Below the pieces are notes generated by a model, which was not told where the DNA came from, ran no database searches, and saw only the letters and a program-made list of their open reading frames with translations. The position numbers were made by a program, and so were the translations under genes. A stretch of DNA of 64,000 nt from Pseudanabaena biceps (GTDB taxonomy: Bacteria; Cyanobacteriota; Cyanobacteriia; Pseudanabaenales; Pseudanabaenaceae). The DNA lies in assembly GCA_013361095.1 (NCBI GenBank), contig JAATWA010000001.1, forward strand, positions 1,227,001-1,291,000, in the 5' to 3' direction. Below are positions 23,748-31,649 of the stretch, piece after piece (position 1 is the first letter of the stretch; the number at the start of each line of letters is the position of its first letter).

Positions 23748-24533
23748 ATGACAGGTTTGTTAGATTTGAGCGGAAAAACTGCTCTTGTAACTGGGATTGC
23801 CAACAATCGCTCGATCGCTTGGGGCATTGCTCAAAAATTGCATCAAGCTGGAGCTAAGTTAGGTATTACTTATTTGCCAGACGATCGCGATCGCAATAAA
23901 GGCAAGGTCGCTGAGTTGACCAATGAGTTAACTCCCGATTTTTTGTTGCCTTGCAATGTGCAGGATGACGCTCAGATTGATTCACTATTTGCGGCAGTTG
24001 CCGAAAAATGGGAAAAGATTGATATTTTGGTGCATTGTCTTGCTTTTGCAAACAAAGAGGATTTGTCTGGTAGTTTTACAGATATTTCTCGCGAAGGTTT
24101 CCAATTAGCGCTAGATGTCAGTGCTTACTCCCTAATTCATCTATGTCGCGCCGCCAAACCCTTGATGAAAGATGGTGGTAGTGTAATCACCCTGACCTAT
24201 ATTGGTGGCGCAAAGGTAGTACCAAACTATAATGTTATGGGCATTGCCAAGGCTGCATTGGAGATGAATGTGCGTTACTTAGCTTCCGATATGGGCCCCG
24301 CGAATATTCGAGTCAATGCTATTTCCGCAGGTCCAATTCGTACCCTTGCCTCAGCCGCGATCGGCGATTTCCATAAAATGTTGCACCACTATGAAGAAAC
24401 AGCTCCTTTGCGTCGTTTAGTCACTCCTGATGATGTGGGTAATGTGGCAACTTTCTTGGGTAGCGATCTGTCTAGTGCGGTAACTGGACAGATTATTTAT
24501 GTCGATGCTGGCTACGAAGTTATGGGCGCTTAG
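23748..24533 (+). CDS. fabI: Enoyl-[acyl-carrier-protein] reductase (NADH)
   Basis: Last step of each fatty-acid elongation round. 261 residues, normal for FabI. The short-chain dehydrogenase fold is marked by TGIANNRSIAWGIAQ (residues 15-29). The catalytic pair is Tyr161 and Lys168 (YNVMGIAKAALE), followed by NAISAGPIRTLAS near 196-208. It shares direction with yggT and the Crp/Fnr gene, with short gaps, and may be in one transcript with them. Confidence 0.97.
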   Translation: MTGLLDLSGKTALVTGIANNRSIAWGIAQKLHQAGAKLGITYLPDDRDRNKGKVAELTNELTPDFLLPCNVQDDAQIDSLFAAVAEKWEKIDILVHCLAFANKEDLSGSFTDISREGFQLALDVSAYSLIHLCRAAKPLMKDGGSVITLTYIGGAKVVPNYNVMGIAKAALEMNVRYLASDMGPANIRVNAISAGPIRTLASAAIGDFHKMLHHYEETAPLRRLVTPDDVGNVATFLGSDLSSAVTGQIIYVDAGYEVMGA

Positions 24534-24600
24534 TCGTCTCAAAGTTGCGCTAACCTCTTAAATTATTAGATAAGTCTTTTCAATACCCCTCAAAATTTCC

Positions 24601-25284
24601 ATGCAAACGGATATCTTCAAAGAGCTTTTTCCGCTATTCAACACTGCTGGTGCTGAAACTTTGGAACTGCTTCTCGCTGAAGCAGTGGAAAGAGATTACC
24701 CTGCGGGAAGAGCAGTACTTATGGAAGATGCTTGGGGCAATGCTGTATATTTCATTCTCTCTGGATGGCTGAAGGTCAGATTTTTGCGTAATCAAGATGC
24801 GACAACTCTGGCGGTACTCGGAAATGGTGACTTCTTTGGAGAAATGGCAATTCTTGACGAATCGCCTCGCTCTACGGATGTAGTTGCTTTTACACCTGTG
24901 CGCGTGTTGAGTATTCCTGCTCAACAGTTTATTCAGTGTTTGTTTAAAGATCCGAAACTGCATCATCGGATGTTGCAGTTAATGGTAAGACGCTTACGCA
25001 AAACTAATCAACGTACTCAGTTACGCCAACAAGTACCTGCGGTGAGAATTGCGACAATTTTAACAGGATTGGCTGAAACCTATGGCAATAAGACTGAGGC
25101 GGGAATTGATATTTTCAATTTGCCAATTCAAGACATCGCCGACTTATCGGAAGTAACCACTGAAGATACTTCTAAGGTTTTAGACAAGCTTAAAAATAAA
25201 GGCTGGATCGTGATCGATCCTAAGAGGCAGACTCTAAGTATTATTAACGAAAAACAAATGGCGCAACTAGCTATTTTTCGTTAA
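24601..25284 (+). CDS. Crp/Fnr-family transcriptional regulator
   Basis: 227 residues. A cyclic-nucleotide-binding-like domain covers about 15-115 (GNGDFFGEMAILDESPRSTDVVAFTPVRVLSI). A C-terminal winged helix-turn-helix covers about 155-215 (LPIQDIADLSEVTTEDTSKVLDKLKNKGWIVID). The segment FFGEMAILDESPRS resembles the phosphate-binding cassette of cAMP-binding proteins, so cyclic-nucleotide binding is possible. It is not NtcA by its recognition helix. The gene ends inside a strong terminator. Confidence 0.9.
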   Translation: MQTDIFKELFPLFNTAGAETLELLLAEAVERDYPAGRAVLMEDAWGNAVYFILSGWLKVRFLRNQDATTLAVLGNGDFFGEMAILDESPRSTDVVAFTPVRVLSIPAQQFIQCLFKDPKLHHRMLQLMVRRLRKTNQRTQLRQQVPAVRIATILTGLAETYGNKTEAGIDIFNLPIQDIADLSEVTTEDTSKVLDKLKNKGWIVIDPKRQTLSIINEKQMAQLAIFR

Positions 25285-25331
25285 AAAAAGAGAGGCAGTG
25301 CTAAGCACTGCCTCTCTTTTTTTAACGAAAA
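25276..25331 (+). terminator. Crp/Fnr gene terminator
   Basis: A perfect palindrome with 26-bp arms from TTTTCGTTAAAAAAAGAGAG, loop TAA, overlapping the stop codon. A second palindrome (25328-25365) follows immediately and overlaps its end. Confidence 0.9.
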
Positions 25332-25365
25332 GTAATGGCGGCACTCCGTGCCGCCATTACTTTTT
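25328..25365 (-). terminator. Second palindrome, towards the MDR oxidoreductase gene
   Basis: AAAAGTAATGGCGGCAC-TCC-GTGCCGCCATTACTTTT lies 40 bases past the stop of the converging minus-strand gene and is likely its terminator. Confidence 0.75.
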
Positions 25366-25404
25366 GTTGGTATTAACAGCACCAATGGCGATCGCAATAA
25401 ATGC

Positions 25405-26406
25405 TTAAATTGCCAGAACAATCTTGCCTGTCATAGAACCTGTCTCAAGTAACTGATGGGCTTTGGCTGCCTCAGCAAGCTGAAATACTTCGCTGACATG
25501 GACGCTTAACTTACCTGACTCAACTAAGGCTGAGCCTTCAGATAGGATTTGGGCTTGATTGATTTGCAAGTCGGTATTACCAACTAACATCGGTGTTAGC
25601 ATCAGTTCAAAGCTAAAGCGAAGATTGCGCGTGCGGGCTACCTTCCAGCTTATATCGGCAGGTGGTTCTAAAATTGTCACCAAATCACCGTAGATTTTTA
25701 CCGCAGGAAATGTTTGCTCAATTAGTTTGCCACCAACTGTATCAAAGGCAAGACCAACGCCTTGATCATTTGTCCATGAGAGTGCCGCTTCTACAAAGTC
25801 AGTCTGCTTATAGGCGATCGCTAGATCAGCGCCTAAAGTCCTAACAAATCTTGCCTTAGCCTCTGAACCAATGGTTGTACAGACATTTGCCCCACGCAGC
25901 TTGGCTAGTTGGATCGCAATATGTCCGACTCCACCCGCACCTGCATGAATTAGGACATTTTGATTGACCGACGAGCTTAAGCTTCCACGATCATACAAAG
26001 CCTCCCAAGCAGTTAACAGCACCAAAGGCATAGCGGCAGCTTCTTCAAAGCTAATATTTTTAGGCTTGTGAGCTACAAACTTCTCGTCAATAGTGGTTAA
26101 TTCTGCATAGTTACCTTGCTTTAGCCCTAGTCCACCATTGCAAAAATAAACATGATCACCAACCTTAAATTTAGTAACCTCTGCGCCGATCGCTTCCACG
26201 ATCCCTGCACCATCGCAACCGAGTATTGAAGGTAGTTGATCGGGGGCAAACGTGCCATGACTTCGCAATTTTGTATCAATTGGATTGATCCCTGCGGCTT
26301 TCAGTCTAACTATTATTTCGCTCGGAGATTGAATAGTAGGTTCTGGCACTTCGGCTAGTTGTAAAACGTTGGGATCACCTGCGGCGGTCATCAAAACTGC
26401 TTTCAT
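25405..26406 (-). CDS. Zinc-independent MDR oxidoreductase (quinone-reductase-like)
   Basis: 333 residues of the medium-chain dehydrogenase/reductase family. The N-terminal GroES-like domain holds AAGINPIDTKLRSHG and GCDGAGIVEAIG. The nucleotide-binding domain holds VLIHAGAGGVGHIAIQLAKLRGA (about 150-172), typical of NADPH-dependent quinone reductases. Cys/His zinc ligands of alcohol dehydrogenases are not evident. The substrate is unknown. It stands alone, convergent with the Crp/Fnr gene. Confidence 0.88.
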   Translation of the reverse strand: MKAVLMTAAGDPNVLQLAEVPEPTIQSPSEIIVRLKAAGINPIDTKLRSHGTFAPDQLPSILGCDGAGIVEAIGAEVTKFKVGDHVYFCNGGLGLKQGNYAELTTIDEKFVAHKPKNISFEEAAAMPLVLLTAWEALYDRGSLSSSVNQNVLIHAGAGGVGHIAIQLAKLRGANVCTTIGSEAKARFVRTLGADLAIAYKQTDFVEAALSWTNDQGVGLAFDTVGGKLIEQTFPAVKIYGDLVTILEPPADISWKVARTRNLRFSFELMLTPMLVGNTDLQINQAQILSEGSALVESGKLSVHVSEVFQLAEAAKAHQLLETGSMTGKIVLAI

Positions 26407-26446
26407 AAAAAACTTCCTAATCCTAGATTAATTGCTAATACCAAGA

Positions 26447-26513
26447 CTACTGCCTTTCTAGAATTAGTGGTGCGCGGCTTTGCCGCGCACCACTAATTCT
26501 AGAAAGGCAGTAG
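26447..26513. repeat. 67-base perfect palindrome
   Basis: Arms of 32 bp beginning CTACTGCCTTTCTAGAATTA, loop TTT. It sits five bases past the stop of the 26.5 kb gene, so it doubles as its terminator, and 41 bases before the MDR gene start. Confidence 0.85.
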
Positions 26514-26517
26514 ATAC

Positions 26518-27099
26518 TTATTGTGGGGTGACGGTGGGATTTGGTTTTGATGTCGGTGGTTGGCGGACTTCGCCATTACTTCGCACACTAGGAGAACTTT
26601 GGACAGAGCGAGTTTGCCAATCACCAAAAAAGCGATTCATTACCATAAACCCAAAAAATGCCGCCCCACTCATAATCGACAATAAGACAATAATCGTAGT
26701 CCAAGTTTCGACACTTTCAGAGATGCCGTAGCGGGTGCGGTAGGGATCAATTTTGCATTGATTATCGCGATCGCGGGCAGTCACAGGACGACGAAACCGT
26801 AGTCGATGATCATCTAGCTTTTCGAGTAAAATCCAACCTGCTTGAGATTCTTCTGCACAGACTTTAGTAAGGACACGGCGACTGCGAAAACCACCGCTGT
26901 TAGTACGCAAAATTTTAAATTCCCAGCCCTTAGGCTGCTCGCTAGATGTATTGGACTCATAGCGAGTAAGGTTCTCTTCTTCCACTTCTTCCCGCTGCTT
27001 GTTGCCTTGTTTAGCTCGAAATATTCTGTCGATAATCACAGACTGAATCCCAATATCGAGAATGATCGTACTAATGATAATTGCATTGATTGTCAGCAT
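26518..27099 (-). CDS. Conserved hypothetical protein with two membrane helices
   Basis: About 193 residues from the chosen ATG (MLTINAIIIS); an earlier in-frame start would add 23 polar residues. A membrane segment lies at the N terminus (about 2-20) and another near 135-157 (WTTIIVLLSIMSGAAFFGFMVM). Between them is a soluble domain GWEFKILRTNSGGFRSRRVLTKVCAEESQAGWILLEKLDDHRLRFRRP. I recall similar blocks in other cyanobacterial hypothetical proteins, but no function. The C-terminal tail is Pro/Ser/Thr-rich. Confidence 0.7.
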   Translation of the reverse strand: MLTINAIIISTIILDIGIQSVIIDRIFRAKQGNKQREEVEEENLTRYESNTSSEQPKGWEFKILRTNSGGFRSRRVLTKVCAEESQAGWILLEKLDDHRLRFRRPVTARDRDNQCKIDPYRTRYGISESVETWTTIIVLLSIMSGAAFFGFMVMNRFFGDWQTRSVQSSPSVRSNGEVRQPPTSKPNPTVTPQ

Positions 27100-27242
27100 A
27101 GATGCTTGACTTGTATTTTGGAAATCATAGCTCTTAGTGTTTGATTGCGCCAAGCTACTTAGCACCAAACATCATAACCCTGTAAGTAGATGTTAGTGCT
27201 TTTCAAAATCAGAAAATTTTATTATTACTCTCTTCCCAAGTA

Positions 27243-27310
27243 ATACAGCCTATTGAGGCTTTCAGTAGTACAGAGAAATTTGTGGTTTAAGTTAGCGCAA
27301 GGCTCTGTAA
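27243..27310 (+). repeat. Family A element lacking its palindrome
   Basis: Left end ATACAGCCTATTGAGGC with TTTCAGTAGTACAGAG and right part GGTTTAAGTTAGCG...CTCTGTAA match the copy at 12541. About 39 internal bases, from the loop side of the palindrome, are missing, leaving only part of one arm. This shows that the outer frame and the palindrome can separate. Confidence 0.75.
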
Positions 27311-27360
27311 TTGACGTTGCGCGGCTTTGCCGTGCAACGTCAATTGTTACTTTATAACGT

Positions 27361-27488
27361 CAGCAATTCTCATTATAAAAATTGGGTTTTGCAGCGCCTA
27401 AGGCTGGCTTTCAAAAAAACCAATTTGGGGTTTTGCAGCGCCTAAGGCGCTGCAAAACCCCAAATTGGTTTCATCATGAGAATTGCTG
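27361..27488. repeat. Family C double-hairpin element, copy 2
   Basis: Outer ends CAGCAATTCTCATTAT and ATGAGAATTGCTG are inverted. The right half holds a perfect palindrome around GCAGCGCC-TAA-GGCGCTGC. The left half mixes pieces of both hairpins (GCAGCGCCTAAGGCTGGCTT), suggesting recombination between the two hairpin cores. Confidence 0.78.
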
Positions 27489-27563
27489 TTATAACGTCTA
27501 TTGTTGAGGCGATCGCGATATGATTGCTAATACAAATCCGCTAGAAGCTATTGCCAAAACCTT

Positions 27564-28040
27564 ATGAACTCTATCGTCTTGATGGCAGAATTGCTAACTG
27601 AACCCGAATTACGCCGCACCCCTGATAATCAAAGCTCGATTGCTTCATTTTTGGTTCAATTTGCTGGTAGTCGTAGCGAAGATGCTCCCTATCGAATTAA
27701 GGTTGTGGGCTGGAATAATCTTGCTGACGAGATTGTAGAAAAATATCATAAGGGTGATCAAGTCGTGGTTGAAGGTCGCCTCCGCCTTGATACAGTCGAT
27801 CGCGGTACTTATAAAGAAAAACGCACCGAACTAGTTGCCCAGCGTGTTCATGGTTTTAGTGGTGGCAATAACTTCAGTACAGTGTCCCCTTCAACAAGTG
27901 CCAGTACTCCCTCTAATGCAGCTACGCCCAAAAATGTTGCACCTATCATCAATTCTGAGCCGCCCAATAATGTAGTTCCTATGTCAACTAGTTATGTGCC
28001 TGCGGCTAGTACTCCTGACTATGACGATATTCCTTTCTAA
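27564..28040 (+). CDS. ssb: Single-stranded DNA-binding protein
   Basis: 158 residues. An OB-fold lies at about 1-105: MNSIVLMAELLTEPELRRT and the RLRLDTVDRGTYKEKRTELVAQRV strand region. A Ser/Thr/Pro/Asn-rich linker follows, then the acidic tip YDDIPF, the short tail through which SSB recruits partner proteins. The OB part is somewhat divergent from the E. coli type, as is common in cyanobacterial Ssb. Confidence 0.92.
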   Translation: MNSIVLMAELLTEPELRRTPDNQSSIASFLVQFAGSRSEDAPYRIKVVGWNNLADEIVEKYHKGDQVVVEGRLRLDTVDRGTYKEKRTELVAQRVHGFSGGNNFSTVSPSTSASTPSNAATPKNVAPIINSEPPNNVVPMSTSYVPAASTPDYDDIPF

Positions 28041-28133
28041 AAAAATCAAAACCCGTATCGTTGTACGGTGAGGATTTTAATTTTTTTATATCTATGAGTC
28101 ACTTGTATAGCTGTAGCCAGCCAAGTCAGGACA

Positions 28134-28184
28134 TAAAAAACAAGAGAGTGGCAGCGCTTCGCGCTGCCACTCTCTTGTTTTTTA
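28134..28184. terminator. Palindrome between ssb and the CCA enzyme gene
   Basis: Arms of 24 bp (TAAAAAACAAGAGAGTGGCA onward) with a GCGC-TTC-GCGC core, between two converging genes. Left flank TATAGCTGTAGCCAG matches the outer sequence of other palindromes. Confidence 0.8.
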
Positions 28185-28205
28185 CATTTGATTGTGTCTA
28201 ATTAC

Positions 28206-29423
28206 TTACAAGATATCGTCAATAATTGATTGGATCATCGATAAAGCTTCTGCTTTGGTATGAATTTTCCCTTCGACTTGAGCGATTTTTACCATTTCTA
28301 AAAACTCGCCAATTCGAGGACTGGGAGCAACTCCGAGACTCTGACGTAAATCGTCACCCGTAATTAATGTATGGGGATAGGCGATCGCATCGTCAGGATT
28401 GAGCCAGCGTTCTAGCCAAGGGGCAACTGTCGTTATGGAATAATCACTGGCGATCGCAAGCGCTGCGATCGCAGGGAAAAACTCTAGAGTTACCTGAAAG
28501 AATTTATACTGCTCCGTGGGCGAAGCTTGATCTAACAGGGCGATAAACTGTGGCAGATAACGCAAAATCCCTGTACTCCAGCGCTGTTCAGATCGACTTA
28601 GTCCTAATATTTCTAGGCTGGTTGCACTATTAGTTAAGGCGGTTAATTTGATGATTTCTAGAGCGTCGCGATCGCCTGCAAGATTTCTAGTGATAAATAA
28701 TTCTAGGTTAGGAAATTTAGCCAATAATAATGCGATCGACCACTCGATCTTGGCAAACCGTTCTAAATTTAAGTGTTGTCTTGGCAACCAGCTTTCTAAG
28801 ATGCGATCGTTTATGATTTCGATGATCCAGTTGCTTGAGTTAGGAACTGCAAGCAAATAACTTAATTCTGTGCGGACTCGTTCAGCAGCAACGAGTTTTA
28901 GGCTTGGGGCAAGTTTAGTTATTACTTGTCGGGTTAGTCCTTCTATTTCAAACTGTAATTGTGCTGCTTGTCGATAGCCTCGTAAAATCCTTAATGGGTC
29001 TTCAGCTAAATTCTCAGGGACAACCATCCTAATTTGTTTAGCCTTTAAGTCGCCGATGCCATTAAAAGGATCGATAAACTGTTCTGGATTTTGGGCTAGT
29101 TGATGGCATTCGATCGCGATCGCATTCATACAAAAGTCGCGCCGTCCCAAATCAGCTTCTAAGGTATTACCCATCTGTTGGGCAAAGTCTGCTGTCCCAT
29201 TTTTAAACACAACTCTAGCGATGTGGCGTTCTGCATCTAACACCACAAATCCTGCCTTATACTTGCGGGCGATCGTATTAGCCGTTTCTATCGCCTTCTC
29301 TGGCAATACAAAATCTAGATCTAAATATCGACCTTGACGATTTAATAAGCGATCGCGCACCCATCCTCCTACAAGATAGGCTGGTGTAGGTAAGTCATTA
29401 AAATCAAAAGGAAACTGTAGCAA
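28206..29423 (-). CDS. cca: tRNA nucleotidyltransferase / poly(A) polymerase family protein (CCA-adding type)
   Basis: 405 residues. The class II nucleotidyltransferase head shows YLVGGWVRDRLL (about 16-27) and the metal-binding DLDFVL (36-41). RRDFCMNAIAIE lies near 93-104 and the basic FNGIGDLKAKQIRMV follows. DPLRILRGYRQAAQLQF near 141-157 selects the incoming nucleotide. Some cyanobacteria split CC- and A-addition between two enzymes; sequence alone does not tell which activity this has. Both tRNAs in this window lack an encoded CCA, so the activity is needed. Confidence 0.9.
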   Translation of the reverse strand: MLQFPFDFNDLPTPAYLVGGWVRDRLLNRQGRYLDLDFVLPEKAIETANTIARKYKAGFVVLDAERHIARVVFKNGTADFAQQMGNTLEADLGRRDFCMNAIAIECHQLAQNPEQFIDPFNGIGDLKAKQIRMVVPENLAEDPLRILRGYRQAAQLQFEIEGLTRQVITKLAPSLKLVAAERVRTELSYLLAVPNSSNWIIEIINDRILESWLPRQHLNLERFAKIEWSIALLLAKFPNLELFITRNLAGDRDALEIIKLTALTNSATSLEILGLSRSEQRWSTGILRYLPQFIALLDQASPTEQYKFFQVTLEFFPAIAALAIASDYSITTVAPWLERWLNPDDAIAYPHTLITGDDLRQSLGVAPSPRIGEFLEMVKIAQVEGKIHTKAEALSMIQSIIDDIL

Positions 29424-29790
29424 AATCTATTTGTAGCCCGTTTTTTAGAGTTGTAATCGCAGAAAGTACATTGGTCAACATCTATTGCTGTCAAGTGTAC
29501 TGAAGATAATGATCATATAAGTAGCTTGACGCAATTAAATGTAAAGCCCAAAAAACTGTGACTCACGCGCTGTGTGCCATAGTTTTTGGGAATTTATGCA
29601 CATTCCTAATGATCAAGTATTCCTTGAGAATTGTTGGCAGACTATGGCAGTTCTCATTGTGAAACCAATTTTGAGCGGTTCAGCGCCGAAGGCACTTGCA
29701 ACCCTCAAAATTTATTTTTTGAAAGCCAGTCTGAGGCTGGCTTTCAAAAAATAAATTTTTATAATGAGAATTGTTAGACAAACTACTAGA
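29424..29790. other. Gene-free interval with a family C copy
   Basis: It contains a decayed palindrome near 29535-29590 and family C copy 3 (29648-29775). No gene is supported. Confidence 0.5.
29648..29775. repeat. Family C double-hairpin element, copy 3
   Basis: Outer ends CAGTTCTCATTGTGAAACCA and TTTTTATAATGAGAATTGTT resemble the other copies. The right hairpin GAAAGCCAGTCTGAGGCTGGC is intact with long AT flanks. The left hairpin has lost several pairs. Confidence 0.7.
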
Positions 29791-29819
29791 CATTTTCAAC
29801 ATATCACTGTATATTAATG

Positions 29820-29891
29820 GGGTGTGAGGAGCGAACAAAAGAAAAAGCCTAGGAACGAAACAGGGAAAGTAACCTAGGCTTTTTCTTTTGG
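29820..29891 (+). ncRNA. Candidate small RNA
   Basis: An extended -10-like TGTATATT lies just before GGGGTGTGAGGAGCGAAC. A 17-bp stem follows (AAAAGAAAAAGCCTAGG and complement) with a purine-rich 19-base loop (AACGAAACAGGGAAAGTAA), ending in CTTTTTCTTTT. An unpaired purine-rich 5' end plus a GA-rich loop and terminator-like stem resembles Yfr-type cyanobacterial small RNAs, but I cannot assign a family. No coding frame is present. The strand is inferred from the promoter-like box. Confidence 0.4.
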
Positions 29892-29898
29892 TTACTGT

Positions 29899-29945
29899 AA
29901 ATAAAAAAAGAGAGGTCAGTTATCACTGACCTCTCTTTTTTTATT
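29899..29945. terminator. Terminator palindrome after the small-RNA candidate
   Basis: AAATAAAAAAAGAGAGGTCA and complement with a short loop, followed by T-rich DNA. It would end any plus-strand transcript from the small-RNA locus. Confidence 0.75.
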
Positions 29946-29989
29946 TGAGCTTGTTAGCAAAACTCCATAAGTGCTTGTACAAAATAAAT

Positions 29990-30043
29990 TACCAAAAACC
30001 GTAAAGTTGCGCCCCTAGGGGCGCAACTTTACGGTTTTTGGTA
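29990..30043. repeat. Family D palindrome, copy 2
   Basis: Arms TACCAAAAACCGTAAAGTTG plus CGCCCC and complement, with almost no loop. Relative to 12472-12524 the arms differ near CCG/CTT, with the matching change in the other arm. Left flank AAATAAATTACC is shared. Confidence 0.8.
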
Positions 30044-30056
30044 TGTAGCCTCGCTC

Positions 30057-30102
30057 CATAAAAGTCAAAGCTTCAAATCCCTTGAAGCTTTGACTTTTAT
30101 GG
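30057..30102 (-). terminator. Terminator of the UDG-DUF2288 operon
   Basis: CATAAAAGTCAAAGCTTCAA and complement form a 20-bp stem with a short loop, overlapping the DUF2288 stop codon. Confidence 0.8.
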
Positions 30103-30387
30103 GTTAACTCTAACCAACACAAATGGCGGTACGACAAGACTGGTAAATTCTTTTTCTTTATTAGCATTCCAGTCACTCAGCTCTTCGGCAGTCGGGTGGC
30201 GCAACCAACTGTCCTCAATCCATGACTGTACTAACTGGGAATTATCTTCAGTCATGGCAATTCCCACATCAACTAAATCTAACTTTGCCCCAACCACAAT
30301 CACTCTCGCTCTTGCAGCATGGGGAGATAACCACTCCCACAGGGCTGTGTCCACCATTTCTTCTAAGTCTTTTCTGGCGTTACTCAC
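30097..30387 (-). CDS. DUF2288 family protein
   Basis: 96 residues: EMVDTALWEWLSPHAARARVIVVGAKLDLVDVGIAMTEDNSQLVQSWIEDSWLRHPT fits DUF2288 as I recall it. The function is unknown. The start is GTG, overlapping the glycosylase TAG stop by one base, so translation is probably coupled. Related small proteins occur next to DNA-repair genes, but a role in repair is only a guess. Confidence 0.75.
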   Translation of the reverse strand: MSNARKDLEEMVDTALWEWLSPHAARARVIVVGAKLDLVDVGIAMTEDNSQLVQSWIEDSWLRHPTAEELSDWNANKEKEFTSLVVPPFVLVRVNP

Positions 30388-31166
30388 TAAAATTCCTCGT
30401 CATCATCAACTGCGCTATCGTCACCAATAATTTCTAAATACTTAGCTTTAATAGCCTTAACATCTTGCCATGTCAGCCACTTAGGACTGCCCTGTTCACG
30501 ACTTTGATTTCGCAATAAATACGAAGGATGAAAGATTGGCATCACTAGTCGTCCTTCCCACTCATACCATTGACCGCGAACTTTGGTAATCCCTAATTTT
30601 TCGCCCAATATAGACTTGAGTGAAGTTGCACCAGTTAACAAGATAATTTTGGGGTCAACTAAGCGAATTTGTTCTAGCAGATAGGGCTTACAGGTATTTG
30701 TCTCGACTTCCGTGGGAACACGATTATTAGGAGGACGGCATTTAACCGTATTGCAAACATAAATATCTTTGTTGGTGTCTAGTCCCACAGATTCTAAAAT
30801 TTTGTCCAGAAGCTGTCCAGATTTGCCGACAAAGGGTAGCCCTGAGAGATCCTCCTGCTCTCCTGGTGCTTCGCCGATGATCAAGATTTTTGCCTTGCGA
30901 TCGCCTCTTTCGACCACAACATTGGTGCGGGTGGAAGCAAGGGGACATTTTTGGCAATTACAGGCGACTTCGCGCAATGCGTCTAAACTGGCAAATTGTT
31001 CATGCTCTGGCAAGGGTGTGGCGGGAGCGAGATTATTTTTTTTACTCGCACGAGTGCTTTTGGAGTTCTCTGGAGATTTTGTGGAGCCTTCTGCATGGGG
31101 AAGATCCGCCAAAGGGATTGCCGATGGGGTGAGATCAAATAGGTTCATTTGTTCTTTGTCAGTCAT
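30387..31166 (-). CDS. Type-4 uracil-DNA glycosylase (iron-sulfur)
   Basis: 259 residues. Removes uracil from DNA. Cluster ligands include CNCQKCPLA (near 70-78) and Cys residues in VCNTVKCRPPNNRVPT and NTCKPYL. The active-site block LIIGEAPGEQEDLSGLPFVGKSGQLLD lies near 97-123. HPSYLLRNQSREQGSPKWLTWQDVKAI lies near the C terminus. The first 60 residues are a Ser/Lys-rich linker not part of the fold. It is followed by the coupled DUF2288 gene. Confidence 0.93.
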   Translation of the reverse strand: MTDKEQMNLFDLTPSAIPLADLPHAEGSTKSPENSKSTRASKKNNLAPATPLPEHEQFASLDALREVACNCQKCPLASTRTNVVVERGDRKAKILIIGEAPGEQEDLSGLPFVGKSGQLLDKILESVGLDTNKDIYVCNTVKCRPPNNRVPTEVETNTCKPYLLEQIRLVDPKIILLTGATSLKSILGEKLGITKVRGQWYEWEGRLVMPIFHPSYLLRNQSREQGSPKWLTWQDVKAIKAKYLEIIGDDSAVDDDEEF

Positions 31167-31336
31167 AGACAGGATATGCGCCCCAAATCATTACTTACTG
31201 TTAATATCTTACCTGTGTCAGTTAGGTATTTGAAATCACGATGTAGTAATTTGCATTTTAATTTCTTTGGTTTATGGCAGTTTGATAGCTGCTGATAGGC
31301 AAACCGATAGCAATGTCTGTATTTGTGAGTATACGC

Positions 31337-31380
31337 GATCGCCTTTTAGTGGTTGAGAAGTTTATGGGTGTAGCGATCGC
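31337..31380. repeat. Left 44-bp direct repeat flanking a toxin-antitoxin pair
   Basis: GATCGCCTTTTAGTGGTTGA, continuing to end in CGATCGC, matches 31971-32014 at about 40 of 44 positions. The two copies bracket the DUF433/DUF5615 pair exactly. Confidence 0.85.
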
Positions 31381-31429
31381 CTATCAATAAATTGCTAAAA
31401 TACTAAATATATCTAAATATCACAAATTT

Positions 31430-31648
31430 ATGTTTGGAGACTCGCAGTTTATCAGCCGATCTCCCGAAGTTATGGGTGGTACGACTGTATTCTCAAATAC
31501 CAGAGTTCCTGTGCAAACTCTTTTGGATTATCTCAAAGCAGGGGAATCCATTGATGATTTTTTGGATGGTTTTCCAACTGTAACTAGGGAACAGGTTATT
31601 TACTTTTTAGAAGAGTTAGGAAGATCATTTTTTAGTTTGGCGGCGTAA
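31430..31648 (+). CDS. DUF433 family antitoxin
   Basis: 72 residues with RSPEVMGGTTVFSNTRVPVQTLLDYLKAGESIDDFLDGFPTVTREQVIYFLEE, the DUF433 signature with its helix-turn-helix. In prokaryotes this family is usually encoded directly before a DUF5615 PIN-like toxin, as here with a one-base gap, and is thought to act as the antitoxin. Confidence 0.88.
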   Translation: MFGDSQFISRSPEVMGGTTVFSNTRVPVQTLLDYLKAGESIDDFLDGFPTVTREQVIYFLEELGRSFFSLAA

Positions 31649-31649
31649 T

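Larger units (their letters stand above)
27169..27563. other. Intergenic region made mostly of repeats
   Basis: It holds a family A deletion copy (27243-27310) and a family C double hairpin (27361-27488). The last 75 bases before ssb are AT-rich and probably carry the ssb promoter. No gene is supportable. Confidence 0.6.

Noticed and set aside
29572..29754. 60-codon open frame between cca and the small-RNA candidate
   Set aside because: It runs through a family C palindromic element, so its translation is an artefact of the repeat.
29816..29834. Reverse complement resembles the Yfr1 motif CTCCTCACAC
   Set aside because: The motif would lie on the minus strand after, not before, the hairpin, and the first base differs; the plus-strand reading has the better promoter.
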